A stretch of 64,000 nt of DNA. Origin: Limisphaerales bacterium (GTDB lineage Bacteria; Verrucomicrobiota; Verrucomicrobiia; Limisphaerales; UBA1100). Location of the stretch: positions 33,718 through 97,717 of the forward strand of contig JACNJL010000037.1 in the NCBI GenBank assembly GCA_014382585.1. The letters are read 5' to 3'. Each line of letters opens with the position of its first letter. Position 1 is the first letter of the stretch. The position numbers and the translations under genes are program-made. This document shows, piece after piece, positions 32,922 to 42,983 of this stretch. Under the pieces are notes generated by a model, which did no database searches, had not been told where the DNA came from, and saw only the letters and a list, made by a program, of their open reading frames with translations.

Positions 32922-34136
32922 ATGATGATTCGCAAACTCATTCCCTTGCTGCTGGCCCCGTTGTGGCTGGCGGCTGAAGACTGGCCGCACTTTCGCGGGC
33001 CGCAGCACGACGGCATTTCACGCGAAAAAAACTGGCAAACCGACTGGCCGGAGACTGGACCGAAGCGGTTATGGGAGGCGCAGGTTGGCATTGGATTTTC
33101 ATCGATGGCCGTGGCGAAAGGACGCCTGTACACGCTGGGGCACAACGAAGGCGCCGACACGCTGTACTGTCTTGACGCCAAGACCGGCCGCAAGCTGTGG
33201 AGTTACTCGTGGCTATCGAACATCGGCGCCAAGTTTTACATCGGCGGTCCGGGCAGCACGCCCACGGTGGCTGACGGTCGCGTTTATGTGGCCGGCAAAT
33301 GGGGCGAGGTGAGCTGCTTGGTGCCGCATCCAAAAAACGCTGGCGAAGGTCAGGTGCTCTGGGCGCGGCATCTCGCCAAGGAGGATCAGGTGCGCGTCCC
33401 GACCTGGGGCTTCAACGGGTCACCGCTCGTACTAGGCGACCGTCTTCTGCTTAATGCCGGTGCGGCCGGTGTGGCGTTGGATTTGAAAACCGGCAAGACA
33501 CTTTGGAAATCCGCCGACGGTGAGGCCGGCTACGCCACCCCGCAGCCCGTGATGCTGGGCGGTCAGCCGCACGTGATCGTGAGTAGCGGCCGCGCCTATT
33601 CGGCGGTGAAGGTGGCCGATGGCCAGGAAGCCTGGAACCTACGTTGGTTTACCCGGTACGGCGTGAATGCGGCCGATGCCATTGTGGAGGGCGATCAGGT
33701 GTTTGTGGGCAGTGGATACCGGAAAGGCTGTGGCCTATACAAAATTGGAGCCGAGCTGACGGAGGTTTGGAAGAACAAAAATTTGTCCACGCAAATGAAT
33801 GCCGCGGTGAAGATCGGCGATCATTTATACGGCTTCGATGGCGACAGCGGTGGTCCGGGAAAACTGCGCTGCGTGAGCTGGAAGACCGGCGAAGTGGTTT
33901 GGGAACACGCCACCGGGTTCGGCGCTTTGACCGCCGCCGATGGTCATTTGATCGTGCTCACAGGTACGGGGGCCTTGATGACCGCCCCAGCCACGCCCAA
34001 GGGATTCACGCCCACCGGCCGCGCGCGCGTGCTGGACAAGGATTGCTGGACCGCCCCGGTGCTGGCCAACGGCCTGTTGTACTGCCGCAATTCCAAGGGC
34101 CATTTGGTTTGCCTCGATCTGCGGCGCGGTCAATAA
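32922..34136 (+). CDS. PQQ-like beta-propeller protein
   Basis: A 404-residue secreted protein. A signal peptide (MMIRKLIPLLLAPLWLAA) leads into DWPHFRGPQHDG, a hallmark of the PVC-type PQQ-like propeller family. Blade repeats follow: LYCLDAKTGRKLWSYSW, GVALDLKTGKTLWK, CVSWKTGEVVWE and LVCLDLR. The blades resemble BamB and quinoprotein dehydrogenases, but quinone-binding catalytic residues are not evident, so a scaffold or binding role is as likely as an enzymatic one. It starts right after the isomerase stop and precedes the oxidoreductase by 16 bases. Confidence 0.88.
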   Translation: MMIRKLIPLLLAPLWLAAEDWPHFRGPQHDGISREKNWQTDWPETGPKRLWEAQVGIGFSSMAVAKGRLYTLGHNEGADTLYCLDAKTGRKLWSYSWLSNIGAKFYIGGPGSTPTVADGRVYVAGKWGEVSCLVPHPKNAGEGQVLWARHLAKEDQVRVPTWGFNGSPLVLGDRLLLNAGAAGVALDLKTGKTLWKSADGEAGYATPQPVMLGGQPHVIVSSGRAYSAVKVADGQEAWNLRWFTRYGVNAADAIVEGDQVFVGSGYRKGCGLYKIGAELTEVWKNKNLSTQMNAAVKIGDHLYGFDGDSGGPGKLRCVSWKTGEVVWEHATGFGALTAADGHLIVLTGTGALMTAPATPKGFTPTGRARVLDKDCWTAPVLANGLLYCRNSKGHLVCLDLRRGQ

Positions 34137-34152
34137 TCGCCGCGTTCCTGTC

Positions 34153-35478
34153 ATGCAAACTTCCCGTCGACGTTTCCTGAAAACCTCCGCGACCGCCACG
34201 GCGGCTTCCTTTGCCGCCACGCCGTTATTGGCGGCGCCCGGCAAAAAATATCGCACGGCAATCATCGGCGCGGGCTGGTGGGGCATGAACATTTTGCGCG
34301 ACGCGATGGCGCACGGCCAGTGCAAGGTGGTGGGCATTTGCGACGTGAGCGAACAGACGCGCGAGGTCAGCGCCGAGGAGATCACCGATCTCAACGGCGA
34401 TCAGACGCGCAAGTACAATGACTTTCGCGAGATGCTCGGCAAGGAAAAGCCGGAGATTGTGATCATCGCCACGCCCGACCACTGGCACGCGCTGCCGGCG
34501 ATTGCGGCGATTGAAGCAGGCGCCCATGTGTTCCTTGAGAAACCCACCGCGCACACGGTGGAAGAAAGCCGCGCCATTCTCAACGCCGCACGGGCGGCCA
34601 AACGCGTGGTGCAGGTGGGCCTGCATCGGCGTATTGGGCCGCATCATGTGGAGGCGATGAAGTTTTTGAAATCCGGCAAAGTCGGCAAGGTGGGTCAGGT
34701 CCGGTTGTTCGTCACCGGCGGAGGTGGCAAAGAGGAACCCACGCCGAACAGTCCCGCGCCAGTGGGAATGGACTGGGATCTCTGGTGTGGCCCGGCGCCC
34801 AAGCGGCCGTTCAATCGTCGGCTGCATCCGGGCGGTTGGCGCCATTTTCTTGATTACGCCAACGGCACCCTCGGCGACTGGGGCGTGCATTGGCTCGACC
34901 AAATTACCTGGTGGAGTGACGAGAAATTCCCCAAGCGCGTTTTTTCCAGCGGCGGCCGACCGGTGCGCGGCGCTGCGGTGAATGACGGCGAGGCAATGAC
35001 CAGCGACACGCCCGACTCGCAGGTGGCCATTTATGATTACGAAGACTTCACCGTCACATGGGAACATCGGCGCTTCGCGATGAACGCCACCGAACACCAC
35101 CGTTACGGCGCTTACTTTTATGGCACCGAAGGCATCCTGCACATCGGTTGGCGCGATGGTTGGACGTTTTATCCGGCGAAGAAAAACGGGGTGAAAGCCC
35201 ACGGCGATCCGCGCTTTGACAACGAACGCGACGGCCATAACCTCCCACCGCTCTGGGCGGATTTCATGAAGGCGATCGCCGATCCCAAGCACACGCCCGC
35301 AGCGGACATTGAGCCGGCGCACCGTTCCTCTGTGCTGCCGATGCTCGGCATGATTTCCTATCGCCTCGGTCGGAGCCTCCAATGGGACGGCGATCAGGAA
35401 AAAATCCTCAACGACCAAGAAGCCAATCAACTCCTCCGGCGCGATTACCGCAAGCCGTGGGTTTACCCGAAAGTTTAA
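34153..35478 (+). CDS. Tat-exported Gfo/Idh/MocA-family oxidoreductase
   Basis: A 441-residue oxidoreductase with a clear twin-arginine signal (TSRRRFLKTSATATAASFAA), meaning it is exported folded with its NAD(P) bound. The Rossmann motif is AIIGAGWWGMN, ATPDHWHALPAI and FLEKPTAHTVEE are family signatures, and GLHRRIGPHH lies at the substrate site. Related exported enzymes are glucose-fructose oxidoreductases and glycosidases acting by redox chemistry; which applies is open. Operon partners are a sugar isomerase, two propeller proteins and an SDR. Confidence 0.92.
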   Translation: MQTSRRRFLKTSATATAASFAATPLLAAPGKKYRTAIIGAGWWGMNILRDAMAHGQCKVVGICDVSEQTREVSAEEITDLNGDQTRKYNDFREMLGKEKPEIVIIATPDHWHALPAIAAIEAGAHVFLEKPTAHTVEESRAILNAARAAKRVVQVGLHRRIGPHHVEAMKFLKSGKVGKVGQVRLFVTGGGGKEEPTPNSPAPVGMDWDLWCGPAPKRPFNRRLHPGGWRHFLDYANGTLGDWGVHWLDQITWWSDEKFPKRVFSSGGRPVRGAAVNDGEAMTSDTPDSQVAIYDYEDFTVTWEHRRFAMNATEHHRYGAYFYGTEGILHIGWRDGWTFYPAKKNGVKAHGDPRFDNERDGHNLPPLWADFMKAIADPKHTPAADIEPAHRSSVLPMLGMISYRLGRSLQWDGDQEKILNDQEANQLLRRDYRKPWVYPKV

Positions 35479-35479
35479 A

Positions 35480-36430
35480 ATGAAAACACAACTCCTTCTC
35501 CTCATCGCGCTGCTGGCCCAGCCGGCGATCGGCGCGGAATACACGCTGGAAAAATTCTGGGCCTCCATGCCCACCGGCGAAAAACAAATCGGCAACATGC
35601 ACGGCGATATTGCCGTCAGTTCCAAAAACGAAGTGTACGTCAGCGTGCAGGGCGGCCCGAAAGCCGGCGTGCAGGTGTACGACAACAAGGGCAACTACCT
35701 GCGCAACGTCCCCAATGCGCCGACCGATTTTCATGGGTTTGTGATTCGCAAGACCGACAGCGGCGAACACCTCTACGGCCCGCGCCTTGGCGGCCAAAAT
35801 ATCCTCAAGCTCGCACTCGACGGCAAGGTGGTGCTGGACATTAAACCCGATACCGTGCCCGCCAAATACAAACGCGGCGGCCGCATGCGCCTCACCGGCA
35901 TGGACGTCGCCCCCAACGGCGACCTCTTTGTGGTCGACGGCTACTCCACCGATTACATCCATCACTTTGATCAGGCCGGCAAATACATCAAGACCATCGG
36001 CGGCCGCGAACTGCTCGGCTCCCAAACGCTGCATAAGATCTGCATCGATACTCGCTTTGATCCGCCGCGGATTCTTGGGGCCGACCGCGAAAAAATGCGG
36101 CTCATCCACATCGGGCTCGATGGCAAATTCCACGGGGTGTACGCCAAGGACGTGTTGCGCCCTGCCGCCGTGGCCGTGCATGGCAACCTGGCGGTGACCG
36201 GTGAAATCAAAGGCCGCGCCTCGCTCTACGACAAAGCCGGCAAAGTCGTCGCCCAACTCGGCCACAACACCGTTCCCGGCGAAACCGCTACCAACAAACT
36301 CCCGCCCGCCAAATGGCGCCCCGGCTTTTTCTCTGCCCCGCACGGCGTCGCGTTTAATTCAGCCGGCGATTTGTTTGTGGCGGAATACACCGTGTTCGGT
36401 CGTATCCATCGATTTAATTTGAAGAAATAA
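35480..36430 (+). CDS. NHL-repeat (six-bladed beta-propeller) secreted protein
   Basis: A 316-residue secreted propeller. The signal peptide is MKTQLLLLIALLAQPAIGA. Blade-like repeats include GDIAVSSKNEVYVSVQGG, GMDVAPNGDLFVVDGYSTDYIHHFDQAGKYIKTIGG, and HGVAFNSAGDLFVAEYTVFGRIHRF. Such propellers bind ligands or act as lactonase-like hydrolases; no catalytic site is obvious. It starts one base after the oxidoreductase stop and is followed after two bases by an SDR, so all five genes should be one transcript. Confidence 0.85.
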   Translation: MKTQLLLLIALLAQPAIGAEYTLEKFWASMPTGEKQIGNMHGDIAVSSKNEVYVSVQGGPKAGVQVYDNKGNYLRNVPNAPTDFHGFVIRKTDSGEHLYGPRLGGQNILKLALDGKVVLDIKPDTVPAKYKRGGRMRLTGMDVAPNGDLFVVDGYSTDYIHHFDQAGKYIKTIGGRELLGSQTLHKICIDTRFDPPRILGADREKMRLIHIGLDGKFHGVYAKDVLRPAAVAVHGNLAVTGEIKGRASLYDKAGKVVAQLGHNTVPGETATNKLPPAKWRPGFFSAPHGVAFNSAGDLFVAEYTVFGRIHRFNLKK

Positions 36431-36432
36431 TC

Positions 36433-37206
36433 ATGCTCCCGGGAATTAAACTATTCGAACTCACCGATCGCGTGGCGATCATTACTGGCGGCTCCAAGGG
36501 ATTGGGCGAGGCCATGGGCGCGGGCCTAGCCAGCGCCGGCGCCAACCTCATGCTCGTCAGCCGCAATGCCGAGGAGGCTCAGGCCACGGCGGATAAGATC
36601 GCTGCCGAACACGGCTGCAAGGCAATCGGGTTTGCCGCCGATGTCTCCAAGCAGTCCGACATGGAAGCCATGGCCGCCAAGTGCTTGGAGGAATTTGGCC
36701 GGATCGATATCCTGATCAACAGCGCGGGCATCAACATCCGCGGGCCGATTGATGAGGTGAGCTATGAGGAATTTGCCGAGGTGCAACGCATCAATGTGGA
36801 CGGCACCTGGCTCGCCTGTCGCGCGGTGTTGCCGCACATGAAGGAGAAACAGTACGGCCGCATCATCAACCTCGCCAGCGCGCTGGGCCTCGTGGCGATC
36901 GCCAACCGCACGCCCTATTGCAGCAGCAAAGGCGGCGCGGTAATGCTCACCCGTTCGCTGGCCATGGAACTGGCCGAGGAAGGCATCACCGTCAACGCCA
37001 TCTGCCCCGGCCCGTTCCTTACACCGATGAACGTGCCCATTGCGGATACGGAAGAGGGCAAGAAATTCATCGTGGGCGCTACCGCCCTCAAGCGTTGGGG
37101 GGATCTGAAGGAAATTCAGGGTGCGGCCATTTACCTCGCCAGCGACGCGGCCAGCTACACCACCGGCGCCATGCTCAGCGTCGACGGCGGCTGGACGGCG
37201 CAGTAG
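36433..37206 (+). CDS. Short-chain dehydrogenase/reductase (gluconate 5-dehydrogenase-like)
   Basis: A 257-residue classical SDR. TGGSKGLGEA is the cofactor motif, NSAGINIRG the NAG strand, NLASALG carries the catalytic serine and PYCSSK the Tyr-x3-Lys. LTDRVAIITGGSKGLG resembles gluconate 5-dehydrogenases and related sugar SDRs. Cytoplasmic. Last gene of the five-gene operon. Its final 32 bases overlap the 3' end of the opposite-strand membrane-SRPBCC gene. Confidence 0.9.
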   Translation: MLPGIKLFELTDRVAIITGGSKGLGEAMGAGLASAGANLMLVSRNAEEAQATADKIAAEHGCKAIGFAADVSKQSDMEAMAAKCLEEFGRIDILINSAGINIRGPIDEVSYEEFAEVQRINVDGTWLACRAVLPHMKEKQYGRIINLASALGLVAIANRTPYCSSKGGAVMLTRSLAMELAEEGITVNAICPGPFLTPMNVPIADTEEGKKFIVGATALKRWGDLKEIQGAAIYLASDAASYTTGAMLSVDGGWTAQ

Positions 37207-38569
37207 CGTCCGCTTCAGCCTCCTGTTTCACGTGGCGCAACACGCGCAGGTGAATGCGGTGGATCAGGTAATCGGACCATCCCTTCCAGTAACTCGCCGG
37301 CCACAGGTCGTTGTGATACCACGTGGTGCCATGCAGCCGCGTGCGGCCTCCCGGCAGGCGTTCGAGCACAAACTCGCCCTGGGTGGTTTGGAAATACCCT
37401 TCGAGGTGTGGCGGATGGACATCTGAATAAAACGTCCATTCCTGCATCGGCTCGGGCATGGCCGTGACATCAAACCGCAGATGACGCGGTTCGTCCCAAA
37501 TGGTGATGGGCTCCACAAAGGCGCCGGTAGAAAACACACAATGCCGCACGGCCCCCACGCCTTCGCCCTCGATCTCCGCCCGGAGAGGATAGGCCAGACC
37601 AGTCTTGAAGATCCAATCCTCCACCGGCGGCAATTCACTGAAGGATACCACGTGGTTCCACACCACTTCCGGCGGGGCATCCACTTCCACCGTGGACGTC
37701 ACGGCATAAGACACCGCCTTGGGGTTTTCCATTTTCTCAAACCCCATCAGCAGCAGGCAGGATAACAACAACACCGGCGGTACGCGGCTGGCGTGGTGGT
37801 TCGACTGAATCCCGAAACCCGCCAATGCGCCCAGACAGGATAAGGGCATCGCAATCACCGACGCCATGGCTAGGCAAATGATACCCTCCATCGCCAGAAG
37901 AAACACGCACGCCCCAAACAGCGCGCAGGCGGACAACGCCACCGAGAGACATTCCCAAAAAGTCCGCCGCTGATGCACCGCATGCAGCAGTGTAGCAATC
38001 AATCCCAACATAAACGGGATGCCCACAAACACGCCCCACCCGTAGCTTTGCAGGTAATTGATCCCAATCGCCAGAATGGGCAACCCCACCAGCACGGCCG
38101 CCCAGGCGGATAGAAAAAAACTCGCCCACCGATCACGTGGCATCATGCGTTCCAGCCAATGCGGCGGATGATCCACGCCGTCCTCCACCTGCCGTGCCGG
38201 CAGCACCGAGAGCACGGCGAAAAATAACAGGTTGATAAACGGAATAAAAAACAGCCCCACCAAAAACAACGGGGCCCCGATGGAACGCAGCCGTTTCACC
38301 GTGAACAATACGCCAAGGTACACAAACGGCAGCGCGGTCAACGCCAATGTCATCAGCAAATCCCGGCGCCCTTCCAGCGCCTCGTCCAGCCCCTCCATTC
38401 CCGGAATGAGATACCGGTAGGGCATCCACGATACCGAGAAAAAATACCCGCTCAGCAGCCGATCCAGATTCCATTTAATCAGGAACAACGCCAACCCGAC
38501 GATGATATAGAGGCCTCGCCCCAGTTCTCCTCGCCAGCTGAGCACCTCCCGGATTGACTTCACATCCAC
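37175..38569 (-). CDS. Polytopic membrane protein with C-terminal SRPBCC domain
   Basis: A 464-residue protein. Residues about 18-275 hold seven or so hydrophobic segments (IIVGLALFLIKW, LLMTLALTALPFVYLGVLF, LFLVGLFFIPFINLLFFAVLSVLP and others). Residues 288-445 are a START/SRPBCC-like domain beginning STVEVDAPPEVVWNHVVSF, with WIFKTGLAYPLRAEIEGEGVGAVRHCVFSTGAFVEPI. SRPBCC domains bind hydrophobic ligands. I do not recognise a named family for the fusion. The last 32 bases overlap the SDR gene tail to tail. It diverges from the DUF1592 gene at 38678. Confidence 0.8.
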   Translation of the reverse strand: MDVKSIREVLSWRGELGRGLYIIVGLALFLIKWNLDRLLSGYFFSVSWMPYRYLIPGMEGLDEALEGRRDLLMTLALTALPFVYLGVLFTVKRLRSIGAPLFLVGLFFIPFINLLFFAVLSVLPARQVEDGVDHPPHWLERMMPRDRWASFFLSAWAAVLVGLPILAIGINYLQSYGWGVFVGIPFMLGLIATLLHAVHQRRTFWECLSVALSACALFGACVFLLAMEGIICLAMASVIAMPLSCLGALAGFGIQSNHHASRVPPVLLLSCLLLMGFEKMENPKAVSYAVTSTVEVDAPPEVVWNHVVSFSELPPVEDWIFKTGLAYPLRAEIEGEGVGAVRHCVFSTGAFVEPITIWDEPRHLRFDVTAMPEPMQEWTFYSDVHPPHLEGYFQTTQGEFVLERLPGGRTRLHGTTWYHNDLWPASYWKGWSDYLIHRIHLRVLRHVKQEAEADATAPSSRRRR

Positions 38570-38677
38570 CCCTCAACCTAGGCCGAATAAAAACGTGTGA
38601 AAAGAAAATCATGTTCCGCCAACCACCTCAAATGGAGGGTTGAATAGGCGGCCATTTTCAGGCATCCAACTGCCGCC

Positions 38678-40951
38678 ATGTCATCGTTTCTGCACAGCAC
38701 CAGCGGCCTGTTCGTCCTATTGTTGGCGACCACTACCGGCATGCTGTCCGCCGCCGATCGCACGGGCGAACAAATCTATCGCGCCCAATGCGTAAAATGT
38801 CACGGGGCGGTCGGCCAAGGCTCCAAGAAATATGATGAACCGTTGACCGGCGATTGGTCGCTGCAGAAGTTGACTGCGGAGATCGTGAAGACGATGCCAG
38901 ACGGGAAGGCAGAGTTATGCGTGGGCGAGGATGCAGCGAAAGTGGCGAAGTATATTTACGACGCCTTCTATTCGCCCGCCGCGCAGGCGCGCAACCAGCC
39001 GGCGCGGGTGATGGTCAGCCGGCTCACGCGCCGCCAGTACGAAGAGAGCATCGCGGATTTGATGGGGGAATTTCTCGGGCGCACAAGCACCTTCGATGAA
39101 CAGCGCGGCCTCACCGGCACATGGTACAAATCGCGCGGCTACAACAATAAACAAAAGGCCTTTGATCGCGTGGAAGGGCCGGTGGATTTCGACTGGGGCG
39201 CGGAGGCGCCGGAGGGCGAAGGCTTCAAGGCGGAGGAATTTTCCGCGCGCTGGCGAGGCTCCATTTTCACGACCGAGACGGGCACGTATGAATTCATCGT
39301 CAAAACCGAGAACGGCATCAAGCTGTGGGTCAACAGTGAGCAGCCAATTCTCGATGCGTGGGTCAGCGACGGTCAATTGAAGGAGCATCGCATTTCCTTG
39401 CGTCTGCTGGGCGGTCGTGCGGTGCCGATTGCGCTGGATTTTTTCAAATGGAAAGACAAGCGCGCCTCGATCGAGCTGCGCTGGAAACCGCCGCACGGCG
39501 TGGAGGAAATCATTCCGCGCAGCCAGTTCATGCCCAAGCAATCGGCGCGCGTGTTCACGGTGCAAACGCCGTTACCGCCGGATGACAGCAGCCACGGGTT
39601 TGCCCGCGGTATCTCCGTTTCCAAGGCATGGGACGAGGCCACCACGCGCGGCGCGTTGGACACCGCGGCAAGGATGGTGCGCCACATGGATCGACTGGCC
39701 GGCACGCGCGAAGACGATCCGCAACGCCGGGACAAGGTGCGCGCCTTTGCCGCCCGATTCGTGGCCGCCGCTTTTCGCCGGCCCTTGACGGAGCCCCAGC
39801 GCAAGGTGTTTGTGGATGCCTTTTTCGCCAACGATTCCTCGCCGGCCGATGCGCTGAAACGCGCGGTCATTCTCGCGCTGAAATCGCCGCGCTTTTTGTA
39901 TCCGGACCTGCATTCACCCGAGCCGGATGCCCATCAGATTGCTGCCCGCCTGGCCTTGCTGTTGTGGGATTCGGTGCCAGATCGGTCACTCCAAGTGGCC
40001 ATCCAATCTGGCAACCTGAAAACACCCAACCACGTTCGTGCGCAAGCCAATCGCATGATGCGCGATCCGCGAGCCCGCGCAAAGCTGCAGCACTTTTTCC
40101 AACATTGGCTGGAGCTCGACAAGGCCAACGCCATCGATAAAAACACGGAAGCCTTTCCGGAATTTAACCAGCGCGTTGTGGCGGACCTGCGCCAATCGCT
40201 CCGGCTCTTTCTGGACGAGACCATGTGGAGCGGCTCGGGCGACTACCGCGACCTGCTCAAGGCCGATCACCTATACCTGAATGATCGGCTCGGTAAATTT
40301 TATGGAACCGAAGTGACTTCCGACGGGTTTAAAAAAATTTCGATGGGCCCCAACCGCCGCGCCGGCGTGCTCACCCATCCGCTGTTGCTCGCGCAGTTTG
40401 CCTATGCGGACAACACCTCGCCGATTCATCGGGGCGTGTTTCTCGCCCGGCACATCGCCGGCCGCACACTCCGACCGCCGCCCAATGCCATTCAATTTAA
40501 GGACAGCGAATTCAAGCCGGACCAAACCATGCGCGAAAAGGTCACCCACCTGACCAAGGCGGCCGACTGCATGAGCTGCCACAGCATCATCAATCCGCTC
40601 GGGTTCGCGCTGGAAAATTTCGATGCCATCGGCCGCTGGCGCGATCAGGAAAAAGGTCGGCCGATTAATGCTGCCAGCGATTATACGACGGCCGCCAACA
40701 CGTCCCTGAAAATCACCGGCCCGCGGACGATTGCTAATTACGCGGCGGACAGTCCGCACGGTCAGCGGCATTTTATAGAACAGCTTTTCAACCACCTCGC
40801 CAAGCAGGCTCCGGGCGCTTTTGGGCGTGAAACCCTGGATGAATTGTGGCAAGATTTTGTGAAGACGGATTGCAATGTGCCCCGTCTGATGGCGGAGATC
40901 ACCGTGCGGGTGGCCGGCGGAGGTCTGACGCACCCAGGAAAGAAACAGTAA
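38678..40951 (+). CDS. DUF1592-group cytochrome-like protein with PA14-like domain
   Basis: A 757-residue exported protein. Signal peptide to residue 25. A cytochrome-like domain follows with CVKCHG at 38-43. A PA14-like beta domain covers about 145-270 ([29 protein letters not shown]), a carbohydrate-binding fold. The remainder is DUF1595/DUF1592 ([26 protein letters not shown]), DUF1588 ([19 protein letters not shown]) and DUF1585. It is followed after one base by DUF1552, the standard pairing. Differs from the DUF1592 gene at 24552 in having the PA14 insertion. Confidence 0.9.
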   Translation: MSSFLHSTSGLFVLLLATTTGMLSAADRTGEQIYRAQCVKCHGAVGQGSKKYDEPLTGDWSLQKLTAEIVKTMPDGKAELCVGEDAAKVAKYIYDAFYSPAAQARNQPARVMVSRLTRRQYEESIADLMGEFLGRTSTFDEQRGLTGTWYKSRGYNNKQKAFDRVEGPVDFDWGAEAPEGEGFKAEEFSARWRGSIFTTETGTYEFIVKTENGIKLWVNSEQPILDAWVSDGQLKEHRISLRLLGGRAVPIALDFFKWKDKRASIELRWKPPHGVEEIIPRSQFMPKQSARVFTVQTPLPPDDSSHGFARGISVSKAWDEATTRGALDTAARMVRHMDRLAGTREDDPQRRDKVRAFAARFVAAAFRRPLTEPQRKVFVDAFFANDSSPADALKRAVILALKSPRFLYPDLHSPEPDAHQIAARLALLLWDSVPDRSLQVAIQSGNLKTPNHVRAQANRMMRDPRARAKLQHFFQHWLELDKANAIDKNTEAFPEFNQRVVADLRQSLRLFLDETMWSGSGDYRDLLKADHLYLNDRLGKFYGTEVTSDGFKKISMGPNRRAGVLTHPLLLAQFAYADNTSPIHRGVFLARHIAGRTLRPPPNAIQFKDSEFKPDQTMREKVTHLTKAADCMSCHSIINPLGFALENFDAIGRWRDQEKGRPINAASDYTTAANTSLKITGPRTIANYAADSPHGQRHFIEQLFNHLAKQAPGAFGRETLDELWQDFVKTDCNVPRLMAEITVRVAGGGLTHPGKKQ

Positions 40952-40952
40952 G

Positions 40953-42266
40953 ATGAACGTATCGACACGACGCGAATTTTTACAGCGACTCGGCATCTCC
41001 AGCGCGGCGATGCCGTTCCTAATGGGCCTGCCCAGTCTGGGTGAAGCGGCTCCCACTCGACCGCGCCAGCGGTTGATCGTGATGTTCAGCCCCAACGGCA
41101 CCATCCCGAAACATTATTGGCCGGACCAACCCGGTGCCGACTTTGCCCTCAAGCCGATCTTGAAGCCGCTGGAACCGTTCCGCGATCAACTGCTCGTGCT
41201 CAAGGGCGTGCACAACCGCGTGCGCGGCGATGGCGACAGCCACATGCGCGGCATGAGCTGCCTGCTCACCGGCATCGAGCTTTTCCCCGGCAACATTCAA
41301 GGCGGCAGCCACACCCCGGCTGGCTGGGCCAAAGGCATCTCTATTGATCAGGAGATCAAAAACTTTTTGCAGTCGCAAGCCGCCACCCGTACGCGCTTTG
41401 GCGCACTGGAATTTGGCGTGGGCGTGAGCGATCGGGCCGATCCTTGGACGCGCATGTCCTACGCCGGCCCCAACCAGCCCGTGGCGCCGACCGATGATCC
41501 GTACCGCATGTACCAAAAGCTGTACGGCAACCTGCGCGACAAGGCCGCTTTGCAAAGTGTGCTCGGCACGTTGCAGGAAGATTTCAAGAAACTCGGCGAC
41601 CGGCTCAGCCCTTCGGACCGCGCGTTGCTCGAGCAGAACGCGAAGTTTGTGGCTGAACTGGACCGCGAGCTGGCCGCCGATCAGGGCAAAAAATATCGCG
41701 TCCAACCGCCCGCACTGGAATCCGGGGTGGCCAACCAAAACGACAACCTGCCCGAGCTCAGCCGCATGCAGATGGAGCTGATGATCAACAGCTTCGTCAA
41801 CGACTTTGCCCGCGTGGCCACCCTTCAGTTTACCAAATCCGTCGGCGGCGCCCGCATGAACTGGTTGGACATCAAGGACAACCATCACTCCCTTTCCCAC
41901 GAGCCGGATAAAAACGCGACCGCCGTCGACAAGCTCACGCGCATCAACACGTGGTTTGCTGGCGAGCTGGCCCATCTCGCCAAGCGCCTGTCCGAGACCC
42001 CCGAACCCGGCGGAACCGGCAGCATGCTCGACCACACCACCATCGTGTGGACCAATGAACTCGGCAAAGGCAACAGCCACACGCTCAACGACATTCCGTT
42101 TGTGTTGCTCGGCGGCGGCCTCGGCTTCCAAACCGGCCGCTCACTGCAGTTCAACAGCGTGCCGCACAATCGCCTGTTGCTCAGCCTCGCCCACGCCTTC
42201 GGCCACTCGCTCGACACCTTCGGCAACGCCACCCTCTCCAAGGACGGCCCGCTGGACTTGAGCTAA
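40953..42266 (+). CDS. DUF1552 Tat-exported protein
   Basis: A 437-residue DUF1552 protein. The twin-arginine signal is [11 protein letters not shown]. Conserved segments are [41 protein letters not shown] and the histidine motif [38 protein letters not shown] matches the C-terminal region shared with DUF1501. Activity is unknown. It starts one base after the DUF1592 gene and is followed by a toxin-antitoxin module. Confidence 0.9.
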   Translation: MNVSTRREFLQRLGISSAAMPFLMGLPSLGEAAPTRPRQRLIVMFSPNGTIPKHYWPDQPGADFALKPILKPLEPFRDQLLVLKGVHNRVRGDGDSHMRGMSCLLTGIELFPGNIQGGSHTPAGWAKGISIDQEIKNFLQSQAATRTRFGALEFGVGVSDRADPWTRMSYAGPNQPVAPTDDPYRMYQKLYGNLRDKAALQSVLGTLQEDFKKLGDRLSPSDRALLEQNAKFVAELDRELAADQGKKYRVQPPALESGVANQNDNLPELSRMQMELMINSFVNDFARVATLQFTKSVGGARMNWLDIKDNHHSLSHEPDKNATAVDKLTRINTWFAGELAHLAKRLSETPEPGGTGSMLDHTTIVWTNELGKGNSHTLNDIPFVLLGGGLGFQTGRSLQFNSVPHNRLLLSLAHAFGHSLDTFGNATLSKDGPLDLS

Positions 42267-42275
42267 TCGCCCAGA

Positions 42276-42309
42276 TTGACAGCCCACCAATTGTCTGACA
42301 TATTGTCAG
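42276..42309 (+). promoter_or_regulatory. Antitoxin promoter and operator, leaderless
   Basis: TTGACA at 42276-42281, 17-base spacer, CATATT at 42299-42304. The predicted transcription start falls at the antitoxin ATG (42312), implying a leaderless mRNA. A palindrome CTGACA TAT TGTCAG (42295-42309) covers the -10 element and is the likely antitoxin operator. Confidence 0.7.
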
Positions 42310-42311
42310 GC

Positions 42312-42539
42312 ATGAAGACGTTTCCCATCCGCGACCTCTCGCGCAACGTGGCGGCGGTGACGCAGACCGCCCATCACGGCGAACCCGTGCTCATCACCAA
42401 GCAGGGCAAACCGTACTGCAAAATTCTGCCCGTGGAGGAACTGTCCTTTCTCGGCAGCGCCCCCGGCGGTGCGCCCTTGCCCAACAATCTCGATGAGCCT
42501 GCGGCTTCGGCGGACATCTGGGACGTGGAGCGCACGTGA
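42312..42539 (+). CDS. Phd/YefM-family antitoxin
   Basis: A 75-residue antitoxin. The Phd fold is recognisable: MKTFPIRDLSRNVAAVTQTAHHGEPVLITKQGKPYCKILPV. The acidic tail (NNLDEPAASADIWDVERT) would cap the toxin. The frame opens at a TTG at 42276, but that base is the -35 element of its own promoter; ATG 42312 is the start. The stop overlaps the GTG of the toxin. Confidence 0.9.
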   Translation: MKTFPIRDLSRNVAAVTQTAHHGEPVLITKQGKPYCKILPVEELSFLGSAPGGAPLPNNLDEPAASADIWDVERT

Positions 42540-42937
42540 AGTATCTGCTGGACACCGGCGTGTGGCTGCGTGGCGCCAAGGAGCCGGAAACCCTGCCGAC
42601 ACGCATCCGCAATCTCCTCGGCGAGCCCGGTCTGATCCATGCCGTGAGCGACATCAGCCTTTGGGAAGTAGCCATGCTTTCCGCCAAGGGCCGCATCGAC
42701 CTCCCGCTGCCCTGCGCCGAATGGCAGCGTCAAGCCCTGCGCGGTATCCGCGTACTGCCCATCACGCCGGAAATTGCCGAGGACGCCGTGACTCTCGCCC
42801 GTTTCCATCCGGATCCCGCCGACCGCCTCATCACGGCCACCGCCCGCCAACATAACCTTACCCTGATCACCACCGACCGCGATATCCGCGACTCCCGCCA
42901 GGTCCCCGCGCGGTTTTTCAAATTTAAGACCGCCTGA
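42536..42937 (+). CDS. PIN-domain toxin (VapC-like ribonuclease)
   Basis: A 133-residue PIN toxin beginning with GTG in a GTGA overlap with its antitoxin. Catalytic acids are D6 (YLLDTGVWL), E44 (SLWEVAML), D96 (PADRLITATA) and D114 (TTDRDIRD). It resembles the toxin at 28325 in fold but shares little sequence identity outside the motifs. The module sits between the DUF1592/DUF1552 pair and the DUF1553/DUF1501 pair and may have inserted there. Confidence 0.92.
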   Translation: MKYLLDTGVWLRGAKEPETLPTRIRNLLGEPGLIHAVSDISLWEVAMLSAKGRIDLPLPCAEWQRQALRGIRVLPITPEIAEDAVTLARFHPDPADRLITATARQHNLTLITTDRDIRDSRQVPARFFKFKTA

Positions 42938-42983
42938 GACGCCCATTGCCCGAATAGCACGCCGGTGTTATCGTCCAAGTCAC

